From contig JAFAEZ010000213.1 of assembly GCA_023423775.1 (NCBI GenBank), positions 1 to 13,396 of the forward strand: 13,396 bases of DNA, in the 5' to 3' direction. This document shows positions 5,418-12,292 of the stretch, piece by piece. The notes under the pieces are model-generated. The model saw only the letters and a program-made list of their open reading frames with translations, was not told the origin of the DNA and searched no databases. The stretch's first letter is position 1. Each line of letters begins with the position of its first letter. Made by a program: the position numbers and the translations under genes. This stretch comes from Pseudomonadota bacterium. Lineage in GTDB: Bacteria > Pseudomonadota > Alphaproteobacteria > Sphingomonadales > Sphingomonadaceae.

Positions 5418-6854
5418 TCAGGCGAGCGCCCTGGCGCGCTCGCCGATGCCGCGCAGGTCGGCGACGAAGCGGGCATATTCCTCCTCGCGATTGTCGCGCA
5501 CCCGCAGCAGGAAGCTCGGGTGGACGGTGACCCAGGCCTCGCCGCCGTCCGGCGCCTGGTGCGCGCGGCCGCGCATCGCGCCGATCGTCACTGCCTTGCC
5601 GAAGATCGAGCGGGCGGCGGTGGCGCCGAGCGCGACCGTCAGCGGCGGCCGGATCAGGGCGCGCTCCTGCTCGATCCACCAGCGGCAGGCGTCGATCTCG
5701 GCACCGTTCGGCTTGGCATGGATGCGGCGCTTGCCGCGCTGCTCGAACTTGAAATGCTTGACTGCATTGGTGACGTAGGCGGCCGATCGGTCGACGCCGG
5801 CCTCGGCCAGAGCGCGGTCGAACAATTGCCCCGCGGGGCCGACGAACGGCCGCCCCGCAATATCCTCCTGGTCGCCCGGCTGCTCGCCGACGAACAGGAT
5901 CTTCGCGTCGAGCGGCCCTTCGCCGAACACGGTCTGGGTGCCGCAGCGATAGAGGTCGCAGCGCGTGCAGCCGCGCGCCTCGACCAGCAAAGCTTCCCAC
6001 GCCGCCCGCGCGTTGCCGCCGGGTTCGATCCGCTTCTCGGCGGCGGCCGCCCGCGCGAGCCCGCCTTCCGCCGCCTTGCTCCGTGACCTTTCCACCATCT
6101 CCGCCTCGCGCGCCTGGGCTCCTGCCAGCAGCTCCCCCACCAACGCGGTCTCGGGCATGTTTTTCCAATATTTGCGCGGCATCTCCTTGGTCATCGCCTT
6201 CACCTTGACCCGCGCCGGATTGAAGATCGCGGCATAATAGGTCTTCCACGTCTCCTCGACCGGGTCGCCGTCCGGAGCTTCGGCGCGCGTGGCGCCGGGC
6301 GTGAAACGCAGTTCCGCCCCGTCCCAATGCGCGCACAGCTCCGGGGTCAGGATCGACCAGGCCATGTTGGCGAAGCGGCGGACGAAGAAGCCGGCGTTTG
6401 AGCGGACGATATGATGGTCGGGCTCGAACCAGGCGACGAAGCGGGTGCCGCCCTCGCTCTCGACTTCGCGGAAGCGGACGAAGGCGTGCATCTTGTGCAT
6501 GTCACGGCGCACGTCCTTGGCCATCAGCTCGAGCCGGCGCAGCAAGGGATCGGCCTGGTCCTCCATCGCCTTGGGCTGGGCGCGGACGCGCAGCAGCAGG
6601 GCATAGAGCAAAGCGAAGCGCTCCGGATCCGAATGGCAGATCGCGGCGCGCGCCAGCGCGACGAACGGCCGCGGCACCGAGAAGGAAGGGGCGCCCGCCG
6701 CCGGAGTCACGGCCTCGCCGGCGAACAGGTCGCCCCCGCCCTCCCCGATTTGCCAGCTCACCTCCGCCGCCGGCACTCCGGCCAGAGCAAGCGAGCGCGC
6801 CGCCTCGCGCCAGCCGTCGAAATCTTCCTCATGGGCGAGCCGGACCGAGCGCAT
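5418..6854 (-). CDS. DUF4130-UdgX fusion, uracil-DNA-binding protein
   Basis: A 478-residue two-domain protein. Residues 1 to about 255 match the DUF4130 / TIGR03915 family always linked to the radical-SAM partner (RDMHKMHAFVRFRE 117-130, WFEPDHHIVRSNAGFFVRRFANM 142-164). Residues about 280-478 are a family-4-like uracil-DNA glycosylase of the UdgX type: GEQPGDQED (323-331), the KRRIH loop (375-379) and HPS (445-447). In mycobacterial UdgX the loop histidine, here H379, attacks the deoxyuridine sugar and leaves the enzyme covalently joined to DNA. Iron-sulfur ligands are probably C296, C299, C390 and H367, the last standing where family-4 enzymes have cysteine. The ATG lies 6 bases after the radical-SAM stop codon, so the two are co-transcribed. 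The role of DUF4130 is unknown. Confidence 0.93.
   Translation of the reverse strand: MRSVRLAHEEDFDGWREAARSLALAGVPAAEVSWQIGEGGGDLFAGEAVTPAAGAPSFSVPRPFVALARAAICHSDPERFALLYALLLRVRAQPKAMEDQADPLLRRLELMAKDVRRDMHKMHAFVRFREVESEGGTRFVAWFEPDHHIVRSNAGFFVRRFANMAWSILTPELCAHWDGAELRFTPGATRAEAPDGDPVEETWKTYYAAIFNPARVKVKAMTKEMPRKYWKNMPETALVGELLAGAQAREAEMVERSRSKAAEGGLARAAAAEKRIEPGGNARAAWEALLVEARGCTRCDLYRCGTQTVFGEGPLDAKILFVGEQPGDQEDIAGRPFVGPAGQLFDRALAEAGVDRSAAYVTNAVKHFKFEQRGKRRIHAKPNGAEIDACRWWIEQERALIRPPLTVALGATAARSIFGKAVTIGAMRGRAHQAPDGGEAWVTVHPSFLLRVRDNREEEYARFVADLRGIGERARALA
5421..5444. terminator. hairpin between convergent genes
   Basis: A perfect 9-base-pair inverted repeat GGCGAGCGC (5421-5429) / GCGCTCGCC (5436-5444) with a 6-base loop starts just after the VOC stop codon and overlaps the last codons of the convergent UdgX gene. 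There is no T-run on either side, so intrinsic termination is uncertain; it may act with Rho or protect the 3' ends. Confidence 0.4.
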
Positions 6855-6860
6855 GGCCGA

Positions 6861-8105
6861 TCAAGCCCCGAACAGCTCCAGCTGTTCCGTCTTCGGCCGC
6901 AGCCGCTGGCGCAAATCGGCGCGGTCGGTGAGCGCCACCGGCCGCCACCCCTCGGCGCAGATGAAGGGCCGGATCTTCGCCACCGACACGGTCAGCCGCC
7001 CGACATCGTCCAGCGTCAGCCTCCGCCAGCGCCGCGACGCGACGATCTTGTCGACCGCCTTCACGCCCAGCCCCGGCACGCGCAGCAGCATCTCACGCGG
7101 CGCGCGATTGACGTCGACCGGAAAGCTCTCGCGATATTTCAGCGCCCAGGCGAGCTTGGGATCGATGTCGAGCGGCAGCATCCCGTCCGCATCCGTCGCC
7201 GCCACCACTTCGGCCGGCTTGAAGCCGTAGAAGCGCATCAGCCAGTCCGACTGGTAGAGCCGGTGCTCGCGCATCAGCGGCGGGCGCTTCAGCGGCAGGA
7301 TCGCGCTTGCGTCCGGGATCGGGCTGAATGCCGAATAATAGACGCGGCGCAGTGCGAAGCGGTCGTAGAGGCCGCTCGCGCGCTTCACGATCTCGCCGTC
7401 ATTGGCGCTGTCCGCCCCGACGATCATCTGCGTCGATTGCCCCGCCGGCGCGAAGGCGGGCGCGGCCTTGAAACGCTTCTTCTCGTCATGGCCGGCTTCG
7501 ATCGACGCCTTCATCCCGCCCATCGCGCTTTCGATCCGCACCCCGTCCTTTTCGGGCGCCAGCCGCTTGAGGCCGGTCTCGGTCGGCAGCTCGACATTGA
7601 TCGAGACGCGATCGGCATGGAGACCGGCCTTGTGGACCAGCTCGGGATCGGCGTCGGGGGTCGTCTTCAGGTGGATATAGCCGCGGAAATCATGGTCCTC
7701 GCGCAGGCTGCGGGCGACCTCGACGATCTGCTCCATCGTGTAGTTGGACGAGCGGATGATGCCCGAGGACAGGAACAGACCCTCGATATAATTGCGGCGG
7801 TAGAAAGCGAGCGTGAGCTGGACCACTTCCCCTGCCGTGAAGCGCGCCCGCCGCACGTTCGAGCTCTTGCGGTTGATGCAATAATGGCAGTCGAAGATGC
7901 AGCTGTTGGTCAGCAGGATCTTCAGCAGCGAGATGCAGCGGCCGTCGGGCGCATAGGCATGGCAGATCCCCATCCCCTCGGTCGACCCGATCCCCTTGCC
8001 GCCGACGCTGTTGCGCTTGGCCGAGCCGGACGAGGCACACGAGGCGTCATATTTGGCGGCGTCGGCCAGGATGGCGAGCTTCTCGCGTGTGTCGAGCCGG
8101 GACAT
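6861..8105 (-). CDS. radical SAM protein linked to UDG (putative DNA modification/repair)
   Basis: A 414-residue radical-SAM enzyme of the TIGR03916 type (rSAM_link_UDG). C69-X3-C73-X2-C76 (in NSCIFDCHYCINR) binds the 4Fe-4S cluster that cleaves S-adenosylmethionine. Extra conserved-looking cysteines (C23, C48, C57) lie in the N-terminal segment AKYDASCASSGS...GICHAYAPDGRC. Residues about 333-362 form a helix-hairpin-helix (MLLRVPGLGVKAVDKIVASR), a common non-sequence-specific DNA-binding motif. The C-terminus is QLELFGA, matching the beta sliding-clamp-binding pentapeptide QLxLF. The product and substrate of the reaction are not known. The ATG at 8105 fits the usual N-terminus (KLAILADAAKYD at 9-20) but lacks a ribosome-binding site. 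A LexA box abuts the start, and the DUF4130-UdgX gene follows directly. Confidence 0.93.
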   Translation of the reverse strand: MSRLDTREKLAILADAAKYDASCASSGSAKRNSVGGKGIGSTEGMGICHAYAPDGRCISLLKILLTNSCIFDCHYCINRKSSNVRRARFTAGEVVQLTLAFYRRNYIEGLFLSSGIIRSSNYTMEQIVEVARSLREDHDFRGYIHLKTTPDADPELVHKAGLHADRVSINVELPTETGLKRLAPEKDGVRIESAMGGMKASIEAGHDEKKRFKAAPAFAPAGQSTQMIVGADSANDGEIVKRASGLYDRFALRRVYYSAFSPIPDASAILPLKRPPLMREHRLYQSDWLMRFYGFKPAEVVAATDADGMLPLDIDPKLAWALKYRESFPVDVNRAPREMLLRVPGLGVKAVDKIVASRRWRRLTLDDVGRLTVSVAKIRPFICAEGWRPVALTDRADLRQRLRPKTEQLELFGA

Positions 8106-8107
8106 AT

Positions 8108-8122
8108 GTTCGCTTTATGTTC
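8108..8122 (-). promoter_or_regulatory. LexA box (SOS operator)
   Basis: GTTC-GCTTTAT-GTTC exactly matches the alphaproteobacterial LexA operator GTTC-N7-GTTC (on the transcribed strand, GAAC-N7-GAAC). It ends 2 bases before the radical-SAM start codon, so bound LexA would cover the transcription start region. The inference is that the radical-SAM/UdgX operon is repressed by LexA and induced by DNA damage. Confidence 0.8.
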
Positions 8123-8143
8123 TGGGCGAGCGCGAGTCCAACG

Positions 8144-8172
8144 AAAAAGGGCGACCCCGCAGGGCCGCCCTT
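8144..8172 (-). terminator. rho-independent terminator after the outer-membrane protein gene
   Basis: On the minus strand, AAGGGCG (8172-8166) and CGCCCTT (8153-8147) form a 7-base-pair stem, with three further possible G-C pairs inside, followed by T to give a five-T run. It lies about 24 bases after the outer-membrane gene stop and should isolate that transcript from the SOS-type operon downstream. The reverse reading also has a short T-rich tail, so it could work both ways. Confidence 0.7.
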
Positions 8173-8195
8173 CCTTTTCCGGATCGGAGTACCGC

Positions 8196-8666
8196 TTAGA
8201 AGCGGAAGCCGACGCCGACCAGATTCTGGTGATACTTCACGCCCGAATCGTAGTTCGCATAGCGATGCTCGAACTTGACGAAGGCCTGCTCGGTCACGGC
8301 GACTTCGACGCCGGCGCCGATCTTGAAGCCTTCGAAGTTGAAGCCGACGGCGTTGAGGTTGGTGTAGCCGCCGAGGACGTAGACCAGAGCCGAATTGCCG
8401 ACGACGCCGCCGGCGCGCACGGTCAGGGCCAGCTCGCGGCCGGTGTCGTCCGTGTCCTGGATCTCGGCGGTGACGCCGACGATCGCATTGTCGGCGATCG
8501 CGTGGTCGTAGCCGACTTCGGCGCCGTAGGTGAAGGACGCGTCACCGACGAAATTCTCGTCGGCCAGGCCGACATTGGCGCCGACGCGCGGGCCGGTGAA
8601 ATCGGCCGCGAAAGACGGCGTAGCGAAAGCGAGCGCCGCAACGGACGCGAGAACAAACTTCTTCAT
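8196..8666 (-). CDS. small outer-membrane beta-barrel protein
   Basis: A 156-residue exported protein. MKKFVLASVAALAFATPSFA is a clear signal peptide, with cleavage expected after A20. The mature part has alternating hydrophobic beta-strands (GPRVGANVGLA, TYGAEVGYDHAI, ALTVRAGGVV, ALVYVLGGYTN, FKIGAGVEVAV, AFVKFEHRYANY) and ends in aromatic GVGFRF, the outer-membrane insertion signature. It resembles the OmpA-like / opacity-protein 8-strand barrel family; the specific role is not evident. The ATG at 8666 follows GAGGGGGG by 4 bases; the longer frame from 8774 is rejected because it would bury the signal peptide. It has its own terminator. Confidence 0.85.
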   Translation of the reverse strand: MKKFVLASVAALAFATPSFAADFTGPRVGANVGLADENFVGDASFTYGAEVGYDHAIADNAIVGVTAEIQDTDDTGRELALTVRAGGVVGNSALVYVLGGYTNLNAVGFNFEGFKIGAGVEVAVTEQAFVKFEHRYANYDSGVKYHQNLVGVGFRF

Positions 8667-8910
8667 GAATCCCCCCTCAGGAACTCTGGGATGAACAAAC
8701 CGACCGAGGACCGGCCGACGCGCCGCCTCTAGCCCTAATTGTTGTATTCGCAAGCCTTTGCTCACGTGTGCCATGCAAATGACACACCATTGTCACCGAA
8801 CGGCAACAGGTAGTTCAGAGGTGCGACCGGTTCCCGCGGAGCCGGGGTGCCAAGGCCCGCGCGCCGAGCGCCGCGAAGCCGATCGCCACGCCCCGGAAAG
8901 CCGAACCGGG

Positions 8911-10311
8911 TCAGGCCGGCAGCGGTGCCGGCTCGGTTTGCATCAGGCGCTTGGCGAGGAACAGCTTGAACAGCAGGAACACGACGCCGGCAGTCGCCGC
9001 AAAGCCCGCATGCATCAGCCAGAAGCCGGTGGTCGGCATCTGCTCGAACCAGCTGCCGACCCAGCCGACCAGGGCATTGGCCGCGAAGAATCCGAGATAA
9101 TAAAGCCCGATCACGGTCGCGTTCACCGCCTTGGGCGCAAGCTTGGCGAACAGAGCCAGGCTGACCGGGAGCATATGGGCGAAGCCGATGCTGTTCAGCA
9201 GGTGGAACAGGACGGGCCAGAACAGACCGATCTTCTCGCCGGGCGCGGTCGTCGCCGCGGCCATGAACAGGCAGAGCTGGCCGGCGATCGAGAAAGCCGA
9301 GCCGATCACCATCTTGCTGAGCTCATCGGGCTCGCGGAAGCGCTTGCCATACCAATTGTAGAACAAGGCGACGCCGGCCAGGAAGGTGACGCTGGTCGCC
9401 GCGTCGAGCGTGATCAGCCAGCTCGTCGGCAACCGCGTGCCCATGAAGGTGAGATCGAACTGGCGATCGCCCCAGATCAGATAGGCGTTGAAGATCTGCT
9501 GGTTGGGCAGCATCGCGATCGCCATTACCGGGATCAGCAGTAGGAGCGCGATCAGTGCGGCCCAGTCGGTGCGGCTGAGCGGCGGCCGCGCCGGCTTCGG
9601 CCCGCTCTTGGGGCGGTCGACGTCCTCTTGGGGGAAATATTTCTGGCCGGACAAATAAGTGGCGAGGCCGATCAGCATGCCGACGCCGGCGGCGCCGAAG
9701 CCCCAGTGCCAGCCGACCTTCTCACCGAGGGTGCCGACGACGATCGGCGAGACGATCACCGCCGCATTGATGCCGAGGTAGAAGATCTGGAAGGCATTGG
9801 CGCGGCGCGCGTCGTCGGGGCCGTACAGGGCGCCGACCTGGCTTGCGATATTGCCCTTGAAGCAGCCATTGCCGAGGATCAGGCACAGCAAGGCCAGCAG
9901 GAAGCTTACCTCGAACGCCATCAGGAAATGGCCGAGCGCCATCGTCACCGCGCCGATGATCACAGTGCGCCTCTTGCCAAGCACGCGGTCGGCGAGCAGG
10001 CCGCCGAAGATCGGGGTCAGATAGACCAATGCGGTGTAGGTGCCGAAGATCGCCGAGGCCAGCGCCTGGCCTTCGAGGCCCCCATAGAAATTGCGCAGCA
10101 GCTCGAAGCCCGCGATATTCTCGACATGGCCCGGCAGCAGCAGCTCGTTGACCATGTAGAGGACGAGCAGCGTCTGCATGCCGTAATAGGAAAAGCGCTC
10201 CCAGGTCTCGCTGAAGGCCAGGTAGCCGAGCCCCTTGGGATGGCCGAGGAATGCGCGGTCGTTGCGCTCGGCGACGGCGTCGAGCTCCGGAGTAGCTTCG
10301 GCAACGGTCAT
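8911..10311 (-). CDS. POT family proton-coupled peptide transporter
   Basis: A 466-residue inner-membrane transporter of the POT/PTR2 (DtpA/DtpT-like) family in the major facilitator superfamily, importing di- and tripeptides with protons. The ExxERFxYY motif is intact (E35-T-W-E38-R39-F-S-Y42-Y43), carrying the residues linked to proton coupling. The PTR2 signature spans FGTYTALVYLTPIFGGLLADRVLG, and NAFQIFYLGINAAVIVSP continues the family pattern. About 12-14 transmembrane segments can be counted. Length is normal for bacterial members. The ATG follows GGGAG by 9 bases. It appears to be a separate unit, with dodecin 71 bases upstream on the same strand. Confidence 0.93.
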   Translation of the reverse strand: MTVAEATPELDAVAERNDRAFLGHPKGLGYLAFSETWERFSYYGMQTLLVLYMVNELLLPGHVENIAGFELLRNFYGGLEGQALASAIFGTYTALVYLTPIFGGLLADRVLGKRRTVIIGAVTMALGHFLMAFEVSFLLALLCLILGNGCFKGNIASQVGALYGPDDARRANAFQIFYLGINAAVIVSPIVVGTLGEKVGWHWGFGAAGVGMLIGLATYLSGQKYFPQEDVDRPKSGPKPARPPLSRTDWAALIALLLLIPVMAIAMLPNQQIFNAYLIWGDRQFDLTFMGTRLPTSWLITLDAATSVTFLAGVALFYNWYGKRFREPDELSKMVIGSAFSIAGQLCLFMAAATTAPGEKIGLFWPVLFHLLNSIGFAHMLPVSLALFAKLAPKAVNATVIGLYYLGFFAANALVGWVGSWFEQMPTTGFWLMHAGFAATAGVVFLLFKLFLAKRLMQTEPAPLPA

Positions 10312-10382
10312 TCGCAGGCTCCCTCGCAGGTTGCCCGCACCCTATCGGCAAACAAGCGCCGCGCCAGACGTTTTTTGCCGCT

Positions 10383-10592
10383 CTATTCGGAGAGCGTGAA
10401 GCCGATCCGCAGGGTCACTTGATAATGGGCGACCTTGCCGCCCTCGACATGGCCGCGCGTCTCCTTGACCTCGAACCAGCGTATGTCGCGGATCGTGCTG
10501 GCGGCGCGGGTGACCGCGCCCTCGATCGCATCCTCGATGCTCGTCGCCGAGCTGCCGACCACCTCGATGATCTTGTAGATATTGTCGTTCAT
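10383..10592 (-). CDS. dodecin family flavin-binding protein
   Basis: A 69-residue protein matching dodecin along its whole length: KIIEVVGSSATSIEDAI (7-23), IRDIRWFEVKETRGHVEGGKVAHYQVTLRIGF (34-65). Dodecins form hollow dodecamers that bind flavins in stacked pairs, serving storage or protection from free flavin. W39 corresponds to the Trp that stacks on the isoalloxazine ring and Q58 to the flavin-contacting Gln. The ribosome-binding site lies in the 3' arm of a perfect hairpin. It sits 61 bases behind the exported four-cysteine protein, so it may be read from the dsbB operon or have its own promoter; no clear promoter is seen. Confidence 0.93.
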   Translation of the reverse strand: MNDNIYKIIEVVGSSATSIEDAIEGAVTRAASTIRDIRWFEVKETRGHVEGGKVAHYQVTLRIGFTLSE

Positions 10593-10602
10593 GGGCCGTG
10601 GC

Positions 10603-10624
10603 CTCCTCCGCGCTGACGGAGGAG
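10603..10624 (-). promoter_or_regulatory. hairpin sequestering the dodecin ribosome-binding site
   Basis: On the minus strand CTCCTCCG (10624-10617) and CGGAGGAG (10610-10603) form a perfect 8-base-pair stem with a 6-base loop. The GGAGG that would bind 16S rRNA (10606-10602), 9 bases before the dodecin ATG, lies almost wholly in the 3' arm. There is no T-run, so it is not an ordinary terminator. It could restrain translation until melted or bound, for example by temperature, a protein or upstream translation; the mechanism is inferred. Confidence 0.5.
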
Positions 10625-10653
10625 TAACGGGCGAGGCCGGCGTTCGTTGCCGG

Positions 10654-11115
10654 TTACTGGTTGCGTTCGGCCGCCTCGGCTTCGGCGTCGATCCGGCTGA
10701 GCCGTTCCTGGCGCGCCTCCTCGATCAGCCGGTTCCAGTTGACGGAATCGCTGCCGGCACGTTCGGCGCGCGCGGCGCGGACGATGTCCTCGAAGCAGCC
10801 GATCATGCCGCCCGGGCCGACCGGCGAGCAGGACCCGATGCCGGACCGCCCGACATATTGGAGCTCGGTCGCCTTCTCGGTCCAGGTCTGGTTGCGCGGA
10901 TCGTTGGGGTCGCTGCGCAGCGGCTCGGGAATGCGGTAGCGCTCGCTCTCGGGCTTGCGCGCGCAGACCGTGATCGTGTCCTCGGTCGAGGCGGGGCAGG
11001 GGTCGTCGCCATAGACGACCAAAGCCTGGACCTTGCTGTCGTCGGGCTGGGCCGATGCCGGGGCGGCGAGGGAAGCGGCGGCGGCGGCGGTCGCGGCGAG
11101 GAGAAGAATTTTCAT
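10654..11115 (-). CDS. exported four-cysteine protein, unknown function
   Basis: A 153-residue protein with signal peptide MKILLLAATAAAAASLAAPASA and cleavage likely before Q23. The mature part has exactly four cysteines (C40, C51, C96, C107), consistent with two periplasmic disulfides, and a charged helical C-terminus (about 110-153). The region YGDDPCPASTEDTITVCARKPESERYRIPEPLR is the kind of block seen in sphingomonad hypothetical proteins, which is recollection and not a domain assignment. The start lies 3 bases after the coq7 stop, making it the third gene of the dsbB-coq7 operon; being a DsbA/DsbB client is a reasonable but untested idea. Confidence 0.8.
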   Translation of the reverse strand: MKILLLAATAAAAASLAAPASAQPDDSKVQALVVYGDDPCPASTEDTITVCARKPESERYRIPEPLRSDPNDPRNQTWTEKATELQYVGRSGIGSCSPVGPGGMIGCFEDIVRAARAERAGSDSVNWNRLIEEARQERLSRIDAEAEAAERNQ

Positions 11116-11118
11116 CGG

Positions 11119-11667
11119 TCAGATCCTCTTGGAAAGCGCGATGGCGGCGCGGCAGCCGGCGCGGATGAAGGCGGAAAGCACGGGATAGCCGACCGTCTGT
11201 TCGGCGCCGGCGGCGATCGCGGTCTCGCGATGCTCGAGCTCCTCGGCCTGGAACTCGGCGATCGTCGCGGCGAGATCGGGATCGTCGCTGCCGAGCGCTT
11301 CCAATTGCTCGGCATAATGTTTGTCGATCTCGGTCTCGACCGCCGCGGTGCAGGCCATCGCCGCATTGGGGCTCATGAGCGCGGTCACCGCGCCGAGCGC
11401 GTGGCCGGCAACGTTCCAGAACGGCTGGAGCAGGGTCGGGCGGACGCCGCGATCATGGATCATCTGGTCGAAATGGCGCAGGTGGCGGTCCTCCTGCGCG
11501 GCCATGCGGGCGATCACGCGCGCCGCCGGATGGCGGTTGCCGAACACCGCGAGCTGGCCGGCATAGATTCGCGTTGCGCCATATTCGCCGGCTTGGTCGA
11601 CGCGGATCATCGATTGCAGGTCGGCGCGCGCATCGCCCGGCCGCCAGCTCGGCGGAACGGGCGTCAT
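11119..11667 (-). CDS. coq7: demethoxyubiquinone hydroxylase (COQ7 family)
   Basis: A 182-residue diiron hydroxylase for a late step of ubiquinone synthesis, converting demethoxyubiquinone to demethylubiquinone at the inner membrane. All six expected ferritin-like ligands are visible: E28 (DQAGEYGA), E59 and H62 (QEDRH), E111 (AVETEIDKHY), E143 and H146 (EELEHRE). Length is normal for bacterial members. The ATG at 11667 is chosen because it overlaps the dsbB stop as ATGA, a usual sign of translational coupling; an in-frame ATG at 11706 would add 13 residues. Downstream, the exported four-cysteine protein starts 3 bases after its stop. Pairing with dsbB is sensible because DsbB passes its electrons to ubiquinone. 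Confidence 0.93.
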   Translation of the reverse strand: MTPVPPSWRPGDARADLQSMIRVDQAGEYGATRIYAGQLAVFGNRHPAARVIARMAAQEDRHLRHFDQMIHDRGVRPTLLQPFWNVAGHALGAVTALMSPNAAMACTAAVETEIDKHYAEQLEALGSDDPDLAATIAEFQAEELEHRETAIAAGAEQTVGYPVLSAFIRAGCRAAIALSKRI

Positions 11668-12167
11668 ATCGTGGCCGCCGGGCGCGGCCGTCTGAGGCTC
11701 AGCCATAGGATCACCATTGCCGCACCGATCGACAGGATGGCGTTCCACCCTGCCATCGAGATGCCGAGAAACGAAAACTGCACCTGATCGCAACGAACGA
11801 GCGGCGTCGCCATAATATCCGCGAGAATGTCCTGCGCCGATCCGGCGGCACCCATCGAGCTGCATTGGGTGAGCCCTTCGAAGATCCCTGCCTCGACGCC
11901 GGCATGGTAGACGCCGATCAGGCCGCTGGTGAGGATCGCGAGACCCGCCAGCCAGACGAAGCTGCGCCCCTTGTCGGCGCTGCCGCGCAACGCGAACGAG
12001 CCGAGCGCCAGGGCCAGCGCGGCATAATGGGGCCAGCGCTGCCAGTGGCACATCTCGCAGGGATGGAGCCCGCCGATATATTGCGAGCCGAGCGCGCCGG
12101 CGAGCAGCGATGCGGGCACGAGCAAGGCGAGCGCCCTGGCTTTGTCGAGACTCGTCACCGGCTGCAA
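11664..12167 (-). CDS. dsbB: disulfide bond formation protein B
   Basis: A 167-residue four-helix inner-membrane protein that reoxidises DsbA and transfers electrons to ubiquinone. The first redox pair is C37-EM-C40 (GLHPCEMCHWQRWPH) and the second is C102 and C126 in the large periplasmic loop (LTQCSS, LVRCDQ). Hydrophobic helices lie at about 11-28, 46-61, 70-88 and 137-157. The likely start is TTG at 12167, with GAGGGG 5 bases upstream; GTG at 12158 is an alternative. It is the first gene of the dsbB-coq7-exported protein operon, and its stop overlaps the coq7 start. Confidence 0.92.
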   Translation of the reverse strand: MQPVTSLDKARALALLVPASLLAGALGSQYIGGLHPCEMCHWQRWPHYAALALALGSFALRGSADKGRSFVWLAGLAILTSGLIGVYHAGVEAGIFEGLTQCSSMGAAGSAQDILADIMATPLVRCDQVQFSFLGISMAGWNAILSIGAAMVILWLSLRRPRPAATI

Positions 12168-12260
12168 ATCCTCCCCTCGCGGTTGCGTGGTTTCGCCCTA
12201 GCCCATCGCGCCCCGAAGCTGCAAATGGGCTGAACGAAGGGCCGCGCGGGAGGGTCGGCA

Positions 12261-12284
12261 GGGCCAGGCGTCGCCGCCCGGCCC
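12261..12284 (-). terminator. GC-rich hairpin, possible terminator
   Basis: On the minus strand GGGCCGGGCG (12284-12275) pairs with CGCCTGGCCC (12270-12261) over 10 base pairs with one G-U, closed by a GCGA loop of the stable GNRA type. It starts 9 bases after the stop of the exported 144-residue protein. There is no T-run, so termination, if any, may be weak or Rho-assisted. Confidence 0.45.
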
Positions 12285-12292
12285 CGCCGCCG

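Noticed and set aside
6411..8732. A 773-codon open frame on the plus strand opposite the UdgX and radical-SAM genes
   Set aside because: It is an antisense shadow of GC-rich coding DNA: composition is dominated by R, A, H, D and Q, there is no recognisable domain, and the minus-strand genes have unmistakable family motifs.
10346..10380. Inverted repeat CGGCAAA / TTTGCCG between the transporter and dodecin
   Set aside because: Seven-base arms with a 21-base loop and no T-run after it on the minus strand; too weak to call a terminator or operator.
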